Positions 35,103 to 43,328 of a DNA stretch of 64,000 nucleotides are shown here, in pieces; position 1 is the stretch's first letter, and each line of letters begins with the position of its first letter. The position numbers and the translations under genes are program-made. This stretch comes from Phytoactinopolyspora alkaliphila (GTDB taxonomy: Bacteria; Actinomycetota; Actinomycetes; Jiangellales; Jiangellaceae): NCBI RefSeq assembly GCF_010550695.1, contig NZ_JAAGOB010000008.1:239540-303539 (forward strand), given 5' to 3'. The notes under the pieces are model-generated. The model did no database searches, was not told the origin of the DNA, and saw only the letters and a list, made by a program, of their open reading frames with translations.

Positions 35103-35861
35103 TCACCCGAGCGCGTCGGCCCCGTATGCCAGGATGCGCTCGGCGCTACCGTGCCCGGGCCGCCAGGTGCAGCCGAGTCCCGTGGCGGCGACCCGGCCGG
35201 TCTCCTTGATCCGGTGGATCGCGGCCAGAACCGTCTCGAGGCCCGGCCCACCGGGCGCCGGGAATAGCGTGTCCGGCAACTCGCCCGGATCCACCACGTC
35301 GAAGTCGACGTGCAGGTAGATGGGGCCTGGTGGCAGACGATCCACCGCGGCGCCGTCACCCACCAGGTCGTACACACCGCAGCGGGTGATCGCCGAGTCA
35401 TGGAGGTAGTCGATCTCGGCGGAGTCCAGGTCGCGCGCATCGACGAGTACGACCTTCTCCTCGGCCACCGGGAGCAGACCCAAGCGCTCAGCGATCAGCT
35501 CCGGGCGGTAACCCACCAGCATCCGCAGGGGCATCCCGCCGAGGTAGCCCGAGGTGGACGTCTCCAGCGTCTGAACGTCCCCGTGCGCGTCGAACCACAC
35601 GATCGCGGGATCGAGGCCGGCTCGCTGCATGCCAGCGACCGTCGCCATGGAGACCGTACAGTCGCCGGACATGACCGTGGGGCGCTGGCCCGCACCGATG
35701 TCGTCGGCGACGGCGGTGGCCACCCGCTCGTAGAGATGCGCCATACGGTGCCAGGTGTCGCCCTCGGGCAACTCCGCGGTGATCGTGACATCCGCGGGAA
35801 GGGGGATGTCGAGATTCGGCCGATCCTCGTCAAGGTGATACGGAACCACTATGTGCGACAT
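35103..35861 (-). CDS. Arginase/ureohydrolase-fold protein with an altered metal site
   Basis: A 252-residue protein. The ureohydrolase metal motifs are seen as VWFDAHGD and LHVDFDVVDP, giving four Asp and one His ligand. The first motif, normally GGDHS, is SGDCT, with Cys in place of the His ligand. A one-site or altered Mn cluster is therefore likely. The family cleaves guanidino or formimino groups; no substrate can be assigned. The ATG at 35861 is used; a GTG three codons earlier is possible. Confidence 0.8.
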   Translation of the reverse strand: MSHIVVPYHLDEDRPNLDIPLPADVTITAELPEGDTWHRMAHLYERVATAVADDIGAGQRPTVMSGDCTVSMATVAGMQRAGLDPAIVWFDAHGDVQTLETSTSGYLGGMPLRMLVGYRPELIAERLGLLPVAEEKVVLVDARDLDSAEIDYLHDSAITRCGVYDLVGDGAAVDRLPPGPIYLHVDFDVVDPGELPDTLFPAPGGPGLETVLAAIHRIKETGRVAATGLGCTWRPGHGSAERILAYGADALG

Positions 35862-35971
35862 CTGCCTCACGGTAGCCCATACACGCCGACCCGAGCGCAG
35901 GCGTTACGCGGCGTCGAGGCGCCCCGCTGACCACTGGTCAGCTCCCGCCGCTCCAGATCAAGCCAGCGCCG

Positions 35972-36049
35972 CCACAAACCCTGGCATGGGTTGTGGTCGC
36001 TGGAAACGGACGTTTCGGGCGCAATTACGACCACAAACCCTGGCATGGG
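35972..36049. repeat. 19-bp direct repeat upstream of merR
   Basis: CCACAAACCCTGGCATGGG occurs at 35972-35990 and again at 36031-36049, 59 bp apart, in the divergent gap between the arginase-fold and merR genes. Confidence 0.7.
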
Positions 36050-36058
36050 CGCGAATCC

Positions 36059-36089
36059 TTGACCTGGAGCACACTCGAGGTGGCACACT
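36059..36089 (+). promoter_or_regulatory. MerR-type promoter with operator inside a 19-bp spacer
   Basis: TTGACC (36059-36064) and a -10-like CACACT (36084-36089) are 19 bp apart. The imperfect palindrome ACCTGGAG-N4-CTCGAGGT (36062-36081) fills the spacer. This is the layout MerR proteins untwist. The ATG follows 6 bases after the -10, so the mRNA would be leaderless. Confidence 0.65.
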
Positions 36090-36095
36090 GCGGCC

Positions 36096-36470
36096 ATGCA
36101 GCAGCAATACTCGCCCGCGCAGGTAGTGGACAAGACGGGGTTCAGCCTGGACACTCTGCGCTACTACGAACGAATCGGCTTGCTCAGCGACGTCGCCCGG
36201 ACAGCAGGTGGCCGGCGGCTGTACAGCGACGACGACCTCGGCTGGCTCGACATCCTGCGCTGCCTCCGGGACACCGGAATGCCGATCGCGGCGATGCTCC
36301 GCTACGCCCAGCTCTGCCGCGAGGGCGATCACACCATCGACGCCCGGGTCACCATCCTCGAAGAGCACGACCGGGCCGTCGAGGAGCAGCTCGATCACTT
36401 GCGCCGGCAGCAGAACCACCTGCGGGACAAGATCGCGTGGTACAAGAACGGCTCAGCCCGCGCCGAGTGA
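36096..36470 (+). CDS. MerR family transcriptional regulator
   Basis: A 124-residue protein. Its N-terminal winged helix has VVDKTGFSLDTLRYYERIGL, then the wing GGRRLYSDDDLGWLDILRCL. A coiled-coil helix (residues about 80-118) follows. There are no metal-binding Cys residues, so it is of the MerR type that senses organic signals or stress. The promoter just upstream has a MerR operator, indicating self-control. Confidence 0.88.
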   Translation: MQQQYSPAQVVDKTGFSLDTLRYYERIGLLSDVARTAGGRRLYSDDDLGWLDILRCLRDTGMPIAAMLRYAQLCREGDHTIDARVTILEEHDRAVEEQLDHLRRQQNHLRDKIAWYKNGSARAE

Positions 36471-36524
36471 TCGCACGACACTTGAGCCCCGCGGTCCCGG
36501 ACGTCGGCGGCTGAAACGGCGGGC

Positions 36525-38228
36525 CTATTGGTAAGAGACGAACCACGGCGCCGGTTCGATCGCCATGGTCTCCTCTGGGGTGAATGTGGGCTGGTCCTCG
36601 TCGATGAAGTTCTTCCATCCCCACCAGATGCCGTCGGGCGCGTCAGCATGGAGCCGGTTCCATGTCTCGAACTTGAGCTGAGGTGTGCCGAAGCCGTCAG
36701 CATGGATGAGGATCGCGAGCTCGTCGTACCCGGTCTCCACGTCCTCCCGGTCGGCGATCATGGCGAGGGTGAACTGATGCAGGATCAGTAGCTTCTGCGG
36801 CAGCTGGTGTTCTTCGGTAAGCGCTGCGAGCCACTCCGACACCTCGTTGATCTCCGCCGCGTCCACGCTGCCGATCTGGTTCAGGTGCCGCTGGCCCGCT
36901 TCGAGCCGCCACTCCGGGTCCAGGGCGAGGCCCACGTGCGGTTCGAGCAGAAGCTCTTCGTACTCCCTCGCCTGCGAGAGGAAATCGGTGTGGCCAGGCT
37001 GCAGATCAAGCACAACGTAGACCCCGGCCTCGGCGGCGGCGTCGACCCACGGCCGCAGCTCCTGCACGGGAGTCCGGGAGGAGTAGTCGCCGTCCGGTCC
37101 GGGCTCGGTGTGCGCGATGGTCGTGATGATCTCGAACGCGGGAACGATGGGCTCGTCGACCAAACCGTCGTACTCCGCCGCATTCTTCTGGGCCCGCTCG
37201 ATGGCTTCCTCGAGTGGTTGCTCCCCCAGCGCTCCCATGGCCGACGATCTCGGCGTGCCGTAGAGCGCGATGAAGCGGCGGTGCGGGAACAGCACCTGAC
37301 CGCCCCCAGGCAGTTCCCTACCGGTAGCGGCCACCGCAAGCCGCTTCCGCAGTGTCTCGGGCGAGCCGAAGGAGTCACCCAACGCCAGCGCCCGGACGGT
37401 GTCCGCCTCGTCGTTCCCGTCAGTGTCCTCCCGGGCGAGTGCGGCGATCAGGTCCGGATCGGCGCGCGGATCCGCCTCGTCGGTCACCAGAACGCGGGCG
37501 CCGCTGGCGCGGGCCGTCGCGGCCGCTGCGAGGTTCCCCTCGTCCGGATCGGTGAGCACGGTCAGGTTCTCGAGTGGTTCGCCGGGCGCGACCCGGGGAA
37601 ACGACGACGCGGCCACCGGCTCGCCGCCGGACTGAGGGTTTCCTGGGTCCAGGCCGGCCACCGCCGTGACGACGTCCTCGCCGTCCACCTCGACCGGCTC
37701 GCCCAGGTCGACCCCGGTGAGTTCGGACAGGTCGCGGGGATCATCCGGCGCTCGCGAGACCTCGACGCCGCCGAGGTCCTCGGCCCACCGTGACGCGGAC
37801 GCGCCGAACGCGAGGACAGCTTGCGGGTCCAGCCGCTGGATCTCGTCCTCCGAATGCCGCGCATCCGCACTGGGTTCACCGGGCGCCAGGAGCAGTGGGA
37901 CACCGAGGCCCACGGCGACCGGCGCGGCCGCAGCCTGAGCGGGCAGGTCGTCGGCGGCGGCCAGCACAACCACGGGTGCGTGGTCGAAGACCATCTCACT
38001 CGTGCGTGCGGCCCGCTCCCCCGCCGTCGCCGCGGAAAGAACGACGACGTCCTCTCCCGGCAGTGCTGTCTGCGCCTGGGCAGGCGGCTCGGCCTCCGGC
38101 TCTTCGGGGCTGAACTCCGTGCCATGTCCCGGCCCCGCGGGCTCTGCGTCGTCGTCGGGCGACGACGTGCATCCCAGCACGAACGTCGCGCACGCCACCG
38201 CCATGGCCAGATTCCTGCGTACCCACAT
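36525..38228 (-). CDS. Predicted lipoprotein of unknown function
   Basis: A 567-residue protein. The N-terminus MWVRRNLAMAV runs into a lipobox, VLGC, at about residue 20, then a Pro/Glu-rich linker. Residues about 55-300 repeat a pattern like VVVLAAADDLPAQAAAAPVA and VLTDPDEGNLAAAATA, resembling cell-wall-binding-repeat Rossmann-like units. The C-terminal 250 residues look like a TIM-barrel hydrolase remnant (VYVVLDLQPG and ALDPEW). I used the ATG at 38228. The nearest same-strand gene is the Eis-type acetyltransferase. Confidence 0.75.
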   Translation of the reverse strand: MWVRRNLAMAVACATFVLGCTSSPDDDAEPAGPGHGTEFSPEEPEAEPPAQAQTALPGEDVVVLSAATAGERAARTSEMVFDHAPVVVLAAADDLPAQAAAAPVAVGLGVPLLLAPGEPSADARHSEDEIQRLDPQAVLAFGASASRWAEDLGGVEVSRAPDDPRDLSELTGVDLGEPVEVDGEDVVTAVAGLDPGNPQSGGEPVAASSFPRVAPGEPLENLTVLTDPDEGNLAAAATARASGARVLVTDEADPRADPDLIAALAREDTDGNDEADTVRALALGDSFGSPETLRKRLAVAATGRELPGGGQVLFPHRRFIALYGTPRSSAMGALGEQPLEEAIERAQKNAAEYDGLVDEPIVPAFEIITTIAHTEPGPDGDYSSRTPVQELRPWVDAAAEAGVYVVLDLQPGHTDFLSQAREYEELLLEPHVGLALDPEWRLEAGQRHLNQIGSVDAAEINEVSEWLAALTEEHQLPQKLLILHQFTLAMIADREDVETGYDELAILIHADGFGTPQLKFETWNRLHADAPDGIWWGWKNFIDEDQPTFTPEETMAIEPAPWFVSYQ

Positions 38229-38337
38229 CACCGACAAGCTTGCCCCGTATGCGCGGAAGTATCCATTCGGGTGCGCCCGCGACCTGTCCGCCCGCCCCCT
38301 GCGGATCTCCGGTGCAGGGCGCCAGTCGTGTCCTGCA

Positions 38338-39564
38338 CTAGAAGATCTCCCAGGATCGCGGTGCCCGGTCCCAGCCGAAGGCCGCGGACGCGGAGGCGAC
38401 CCGGCCGGCGTCGTGCTCTCGCACCAGCCCGGCGTCGGACAGGGACCGCAGCGACACGCCGCCGAGGTAGACCGAACCCAAGACCCCCACGTCCATAGTC
38501 AGATCCGGCGAGGCGGTGGTCAGCACGCAGGTCGCCGAGGAGCGATCGCCGACCAGTCGCCACCGGCCGGCATTGCCCGGGATCAACTCGTCATCGACCT
38601 CGAGGACGACGTCGACCGGCGCGGCGTAGCGGCGGGCCGCCAGAGCCGCCGGAAGATCCACCACCCGTACCCACAGGCCAGGCCCGGTGGAGCGGACCAA
38701 CCCGCCGGGATTGTCGAGGAGGTGGACCAGTGGCTCGTCGACGGCGGCGAACTCGTAGCGCACGGTGCGGACCAGGTCGATCGAGACGAGGAAGCGCCAC
38801 AGTGCCGCATAGGCCTCCGCGGTCTCGGCGACCACCTCGGTGACCATAGCCTCTCCGATAGGCCCGGACGCACCCCAGCCGCCCTTGGTGCGCCACATCG
38901 CGTATCCGTCGGCGCCGTCCGGCCCGGAACACAGCACCGCTCGCTCCGCCGACCATCCTCCCCGTCGCGACACCACATCGGCGGTGCGCCGTTGCCACCA
39001 TCCGCCCGGGCGGGAGGAGACACCGGGGTAGGTGCCTCGCGCGCGGTCCAGCACCTCCGCCATGGTCGCGCGTTCCTCCGCGGGAACCACCTCGCGCAGC
39101 CGGCCCGGCTGAGTGACGCCCGGCACCGTGGTCTCCTTCGTGAGCAGCTCGTATCCCACGTTCCACGACGCGAGCCCGTAGCCGTAGCGGCCGTAGATAC
39201 CTCCCTCGCTGGCCCACAAGGCGGCGATCGGCTCCGCTCCGGCCGTGTGCACAGTGTCGAGCAGATCCGTCATCACCGCGGTGAGAAGGCCACGGCGGCG
39301 ATGTGTCGGCGCCACGCCGACACCCGTCACGTGCGCCACGGGGAGCGTCGTTCCGGGGACGGTCATCTCCCGGGTGAACACCCCGCCCGCTGCCACGATC
39401 CGGTCCGCGTCGACGGCGACGTGGGTGCGGGCGGGCTCGAACACGAGCCGCCGGACCGCGAGAACGTCGTCGTCGGCCTCCATGAGCAGGGCGCCGGACA
39501 CCAGGGCGGTGACGGCCGCGAAGTCGTCGTCGGTACAGGTACGCAGGGCGATGTCAGCAATCAC
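38338..39564 (-). CDS. Eis-type GNAT N-acetyltransferase
   Basis: A 408-residue protein with the Eis layout: an N-terminal GNAT domain with VTGVGVAPTHRRRGLLTAVM (acetyl-CoA loop), the active-site motif ASEGGIYGRYGYG, a second degenerate GNAT domain and a C-terminal SCP2-like domain. It ends WEIF; the free C-terminal Phe carboxylate is the general base in Eis proteins, so the intact end is meaningful. Eis acetylates several amines on aminoglycosides and other polyamines. It follows the 39574-40053 gene by 9 bp, suggesting one operon. Confidence 0.87.
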   Translation of the reverse strand: MIADIALRTCTDDDFAAVTALVSGALLMEADDDVLAVRRLVFEPARTHVAVDADRIVAAGGVFTREMTVPGTTLPVAHVTGVGVAPTHRRRGLLTAVMTDLLDTVHTAGAEPIAALWASEGGIYGRYGYGLASWNVGYELLTKETTVPGVTQPGRLREVVPAEERATMAEVLDRARGTYPGVSSRPGGWWQRRTADVVSRRGGWSAERAVLCSGPDGADGYAMWRTKGGWGASGPIGEAMVTEVVAETAEAYAALWRFLVSIDLVRTVRYEFAAVDEPLVHLLDNPGGLVRSTGPGLWVRVVDLPAALAARRYAAPVDVVLEVDDELIPGNAGRWRLVGDRSSATCVLTTASPDLTMDVGVLGSVYLGGVSLRSLSDAGLVREHDAGRVASASAAFGWDRAPRSWEIF

Positions 39565-39573
39565 GGATCAGTT

Positions 39574-40053
39574 CTAGCGCACCTCCACCTCGTGGCGCAC
39601 GGCCGCGACGGCGGTGTCCACCTGGTGACGAGTCTCCGCGTCCCGCATGTCGATGCCCGGATCCAGCACGGCGCTCCAGATCAGCTCGCCGTCAGCTTGG
39701 CGCCGCCCGGTGACCCGGACCCCACGGCGACCCCGCAGCGGGACGTGCCGGCTGATCACCACGCTCGCCACGACCCGCTCCCGGACGACGTCGACGAGCC
39801 GTCCCGGCGTGGCGATCGGCAGCCGGTGGACCCGCTTGCGACCAGAGGTGGCCACCGGCTCCACCGTCAGGACCTCGTCGTCCCCGTCCCAGGAGGCGCG
39901 TTCGATCTCATGCCAGGCGATGGACCCGTCCGCCCAGATCAGCCGCTGGTCCGTCGCGGCCACCGGCCCCTGTGGACCATCCGCCCGCACCAGCACACGT
40001 TCGGCGGCCCACAGGCCTTCGATCTCGGGATTCTGGCGTCGTCGTCGCAGCAC
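39574..40053 (-). CDS. Conserved actinobacterial hypothetical protein
   Basis: A 159-residue soluble protein with PH-like strand patterns: VLVRADGPQGPVAATDQRLI and IAWHEIERASWD. The motif of a reporter strand followed by ADGSIAWHEIE resembles small proteins often encoded near core genes. There is no known domain I can name with confidence. It lies between the sigma-factor gene and the Eis-type gene, both in the same direction. Confidence 0.7.
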   Translation of the reverse strand: MLRRRRQNPEIEGLWAAERVLVRADGPQGPVAATDQRLIWADGSIAWHEIERASWDGDDEVLTVEPVATSGRKRVHRLPIATPGRLVDVVRERVVASVVISRHVPLRGRRGVRVTGRRQADGELIWSAVLDPGIDMRDAETRHQVDTAVAAVRHEVEVR

Positions 40054-40106
40054 CCCACTACTCTATGGGGCGTCCGGCGGTACGGCGGAGCAGCGTCTCC
40101 GCTCGG

Positions 40107-41177
40107 TCAACGCAGGTATTCGCGCAGCTCCACGGTGGACTCCTCCTGCCGGAGCTTGCTCAGAGTCCGCCGCTCGATCTGGCGGATGCGCTCCCGGGTG
40201 ACTCCCAGCAACCGGCCCACCTCCTCGAGCGTGCGCATCCGGCCGTCGTCCAGTCCGTAGCGCAGCCGCACCACGGACTGCTCGCGTTCGCTCAGGCAGG
40301 ACAGCACCGACGAAACCTGGTCCTTGAGCATCGCCTGGGCGACGATCTCCGCCGGCGACAGCTCGTCGGTGTCCTCCACCAGTTCCCCGAACGACTGCTC
40401 CGACTTGTCGCCGACCGGGGCCTGCAGGCTGACCGGCTCATCGACGAACGCCAGCAGGTCGGTGATCCGCTCCTGCGCCACGCCGGAATGGGCGGAGAGC
40501 TCCTCGTGAGTGGGTTCGCGCGCTTGTGCCTGCCACAGGGAGCGTCGCGCGCGGAGGATCCGGTTCAGCTCGTCCACGACGTGCACCGGCAACCGGATGG
40601 TGCGGCTCTGCTCGGCCAGCGCCCGGCCGATGGCTTGGCGAATCCACCAGGTGGCATACGTGGAGAACTTGTATCCGCGGGCGAAGTCGAACCGCTCGAC
40701 GGCGCGCATCAACCCGACGTTCCCCTCCTGCACGAGATCGAGGAGGGACAGCCCACGACGGGCATAGCGGCGGGCCACGGAGACGACCAGGCGCAGGTTG
40801 GCTTCGGTCAGCCGGCGTTTCGCGGCACGTCCGGCGACGGCGACCTCGGCCAGGTCGGCGTAGTCCGGGTCGGCCGGGCCGTTGTGGGCCATGCGTTCCT
40901 CAGCGAGGACGCCCGCTTCGATCGCCCTTGCGAGCGACACTTCCTCTGCCGCGGAGAGCAGCGGCACCCGGCCGATCTCGTCGAGGTAGCGGCGGACGAG
41001 ATCCTGCCCGGAGCTGAACGCCTCGGGGCCGCGGGCTGGTGCGACGGCGTCTTCATGCTCATCCAGATCGGGCACCGCGCGCAGATCAGGAGACGGCTGT
41101 GGTTCGTGGTCGGCTGGTCGTCTCGGCGAGGGCACTGCTCCTGCGCGCGCGACGGTGGTGAACGCCACCGGCACCAC
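40107..41177 (-). CDS. Group 2 RNA polymerase sigma-70 factor (HrdB/SigB-like)
   Basis: A 356-residue protein. Region 1.2 (DLVRRYLDEIGRVPLL), region 2 (NLRLVVSVARRYARRG and KFSTYATWWIRQAI), region 3 (EEVSLARAI is upstream; AHSGVAQERI follows) and region 4.2 (LEEVGRLLGVTRERIRQIER) are complete. The short region 1.1 marks it as a non-essential group 2 factor similar to mycobacterial SigB. It recognises housekeeping-like promoters in stress or stationary phase. It begins with a GTG close to a GGAGG. Confidence 0.9.
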   Translation of the reverse strand: MVPVAFTTVARAGAVPSPRRPADHEPQPSPDLRAVPDLDEHEDAVAPARGPEAFSSGQDLVRRYLDEIGRVPLLSAAEEVSLARAIEAGVLAEERMAHNGPADPDYADLAEVAVAGRAAKRRLTEANLRLVVSVARRYARRGLSLLDLVQEGNVGLMRAVERFDFARGYKFSTYATWWIRQAIGRALAEQSRTIRLPVHVVDELNRILRARRSLWQAQAREPTHEELSAHSGVAQERITDLLAFVDEPVSLQAPVGDKSEQSFGELVEDTDELSPAEIVAQAMLKDQVSSVLSCLSEREQSVVRLRYGLDDGRMRTLEEVGRLLGVTRERIRQIERRTLSKLRQEESTVELREYLR

Positions 41178-41296
41178 CTCCGGTCGGGTTCGGACCCTTT
41201 GCCGGGACCTAGTTTGCCGTGATTCGCGTCACCTTTCTAGCCCTTGACCGAGAGATGATCGATTCGTCAAGTTCGGCCGTTCTGCGTCAAGCGTCG

Positions 41297-42004
41297 TCAT
41301 GACTCCCATCGACGCAGGTCAACCACTAGATCAGCGCGATCTTGGCAAGCCGCGACCTGAGCGGCGTTCGGCTGGTCGACTTCAGCCACCCACCTTCGCG
41401 CTGCCTCCGGCGACTTGCCGAACCGAATGTGACGCTCGACGAGCCGGCGCTGCCGGAGCTCCTCGCCTGTGACCACGAACCACACCTCGTCCATAAGGGA
41501 TCGCGCCCGGCGCCAGCCCGGCCCGTCGAGCAGCAGGTAGTTCCCCTCGGTGATCACCACATCCGGCTCCGGCCCGATCGGTAACGCCCCGGCGATCGGC
41601 TGCTCCAGGACCCGCTCGAACCCGGGCGCGTACACGATGTGCGGCTCGCGTGCTCGCACCCGGGCCAGCAAAGCGGCATAGCCATAGGCGTCGAAGGTCT
41701 CGGGGGCGCCTTTTCGAGAGCGCAGCCCGAGCCGCTCGAGCTCGGCGTCCGCCAGGTGATACCCGTCCATCGGCAGGCCGACCGCACCCACCCCGACGGC
41801 CCGGGTGAGGGCAGAGGCGAACGTCGACTTCCCAGCGCCAGGCGCGCCGACCACGCCGATGATCCGCCGCTCGTGACCTTCCTGGTTTTCAGCGACTCGG
41901 TTCCCGGCGCTCCCGTTCCCGGTGGCCCGGCGCGCCAGGCCGGCCAATTCTGCCCCTGTCGCCGAAACGACAACCGTCTCCCGCGAACCGCCTCGTGTGC
42001 TCAT
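41297..42004 (-). CDS. Nucleoside/nucleotide kinase family P-loop protein
   Basis: A 235-residue protein. The Walker A GAPGAGKST is near residue 55, followed by LPMDGYHLADAEL, the uridine-kinase/phosphoribulokinase-like motif, and VVITEGNYLLLD. This family includes fructose, ribose and pantothenate-like kinases; the substrate is uncertain. The stop of the TetR gene is 12 bp upstream, suggesting co-transcription. Confidence 0.8.
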   Translation of the reverse strand: MSTRGGSRETVVVSATGAELAGLARRATGNGSAGNRVAENQEGHERRIIGVVGAPGAGKSTFASALTRAVGVGAVGLPMDGYHLADAELERLGLRSRKGAPETFDAYGYAALLARVRAREPHIVYAPGFERVLEQPIAGALPIGPEPDVVITEGNYLLLDGPGWRRARSLMDEVWFVVTGEELRQRRLVERHIRFGKSPEAARRWVAEVDQPNAAQVAACQDRADLVVDLRRWES

Positions 42005-42016
42005 GGCGCCACTGTC

Positions 42017-42694
42017 TCAAGCGGGCGGCCCGAGCATGAACTCCAGGGCGGCTCGCGCGGATTCCGCCGGCGCGCCGTTGGCGACACTCAGCAACGCGGC
42101 GCGCCAGCCTGCCACCAGGACCGCCGCACCCACGGCGAGCCGGTCCGGCAGGTGCGCCCGGAGCGCGACCTCGATCGGGTCCGGATGACCCGACGGGCCC
42201 GCCTCGGCACCGGCACGAGCGCCAGCACCAGCGCCAGCCCGCTCGCCGCCTTCGCCGCCTTCCCCGCCGCCCGGCAACGGAGGCTCGCCGAGCAGCCGGC
42301 AGGCATTGAAGCGCACGGCGGCGTCGAAGGCCACGAGGAGCGCCGCCCGGACCACCGCCCGTTCGCCCACAGTCCACGTGTGGTGGGCCGGAGGCTCATG
42401 CGCAGGCGGAGATCTGTTCGCGGACGGCGACCCGTCGGCGCCCGCCGCGGCAGCGCCCTGCGCCGCCCCCTCCATCCGGTCGACGACGCGCTTCTCCAGG
42501 TCACCGCGGACTGCCACGTAGAGGCCCAGTTTGGAGCCGAAGTGGTGGTACAGGGCGCCCGTGGTCACGCCGGCCTTGGCGGCGAGCTCGGTGACGCCGC
42601 ACCCCTCGAAGCCGGCCCGCTCGAAGTGGTGCATGGCAGCCTCGATCAGCCTCGCTTTGACCGAGCCGGGCACGGGGATCCATTCAGGCACCAC
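42017..42694 (-). CDS. TetR family regulator with a Gly/Ala-rich insert
   Basis: A 225-residue protein with the HTH RLIEAAMHHFERAGFEGC, then GVTTGALYHHFGSKLGL. The middle has a low-complexity stretch GGGEGGEGGERAGAGAGARA (about 148-167). It is divergent from a VOC-domain gene whose promoter holds an internal palindrome, so it probably represses that gene. Confidence 0.85.
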   Translation of the reverse strand: MVPEWIPVPGSVKARLIEAAMHHFERAGFEGCGVTELAAKAGVTTGALYHHFGSKLGLYVAVRGDLEKRVVDRMEGAAQGAAAAGADGSPSANRSPPAHEPPAHHTWTVGERAVVRAALLVAFDAAVRFNACRLLGEPPLPGGGEGGEGGERAGAGAGARAGAEAGPSGHPDPIEVALRAHLPDRLAVGAAVLVAGWRAALLSVANGAPAESARAALEFMLGPPA

Positions 42695-42708
42695 GCCATC
42701 ATAACCGC

Positions 42709-42737
42709 TTGACGACTTTCCGTAATCGAATTATGTT
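42709..42737 (+). promoter_or_regulatory. VOC gene promoter with operator in the spacer
   Basis: TTGACG (42709-42714) and TATGTT (42732-42737) are 17 bp apart, and the near-perfect palindrome CGTAAT-CGA-ATTATG (42721-42735) overlaps the -10. The ATG is at 42744, so the mRNA is probably leaderless. A bound TetR protein would occlude RNA polymerase. Confidence 0.65.
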
Positions 42738-42743
42738 CGTCGC

Positions 42744-43088
42744 ATGAAACTGACCTTCATGTACCAGTCCGTGCGTGACCTGCCGTCCGCGCTCGCCTTC
42801 TACCGCGATGAGCTCGGCCTGGACGAGGCGTGGCGGGAGGGCGACAAGACGGTGGCCTTCGAGCTTCCCGGCTCTCCGATCCAGCTCATGCTCGACGTCC
42901 CCCCGGACGATCATCCGCGCTGGGCGTCCGGCATGTTCTGCGAAGTTCCCGACGTCCAGGCCTTCGTCAAGGAGCATTCCGAGTTCACGTGGGTCGGCGA
43001 CGTCATGGACATTCCCGACGGCCGGTCCGCCACGTTCACCGATCCGTTCGGCAATACCGTCCACGTGTTCGACCAGTCGAGCGCTTAA
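42744..43088 (+). CDS. VOC (glyoxalase/bleomycin-resistance) family protein
   Basis: A 114-residue single-domain VOC protein: SVRDLPSALAFYRDELGL at the start and FTDPFGNTVHVFDQ at the end. VOC proteins bind metal or hydrophobic ligands; the metal ligands here are not clear. The divergent TetR protein and the promoter-internal palindrome suggest an inducible resistance or detoxification unit. The stop codon touches the terminal repeat that begins at 43088. Confidence 0.85.
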   Translation: MKLTFMYQSVRDLPSALAFYRDELGLDEAWREGDKTVAFELPGSPIQLMLDVPPDDHPRWASGMFCEVPDVQAFVKEHSEFTWVGDVMDIPDGRSATFTDPFGNTVHVFDQSSA

Positions 43089-43251
43089 GAGGCCGCGCAG
43101 AATGGGGCGCTGGACAGTGAACGGGGCCGGGCGCCCGGCTGGCAAGGCGGAGGAGGGAGTCGCACCGGGTTTGTGCGTTGACTGACGACAACGCCGCTAG
43201 TCGGGATGCCCGGGCACGCGAGCCCGGCGACTCCCATTCTGCGCGGCCTCT
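43088..43251. repeat. 164-bp element bounded by 19-bp perfect inverted repeats
   Basis: Bases 43088-43106 are the exact reverse complement of 43233-43251. The 126-bp inside contains further inverted repeats (GGGAGTCGC near 43155 and its complement near 43230) and no gene. It starts at the last base of the VOC stop codon and lies in the convergent gap before lysG. It is either a miniature transposon-like element or a very long terminator structure. No clear target-site duplication is seen. Confidence 0.6.
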
Positions 43252-43328
43252 AAGCCGACCCGGCCTGAGCGCCGATCGCCACCGGATCCACGGCTCCAGC
43301 CCAACGGCTCCAGCCCAACAGCTCCGGC

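Noticed and set aside
43088..43251. A complete IS or transposon
   Set aside because: No transposase inside and no clear target duplication; only a miniature element or terminator can be argued.
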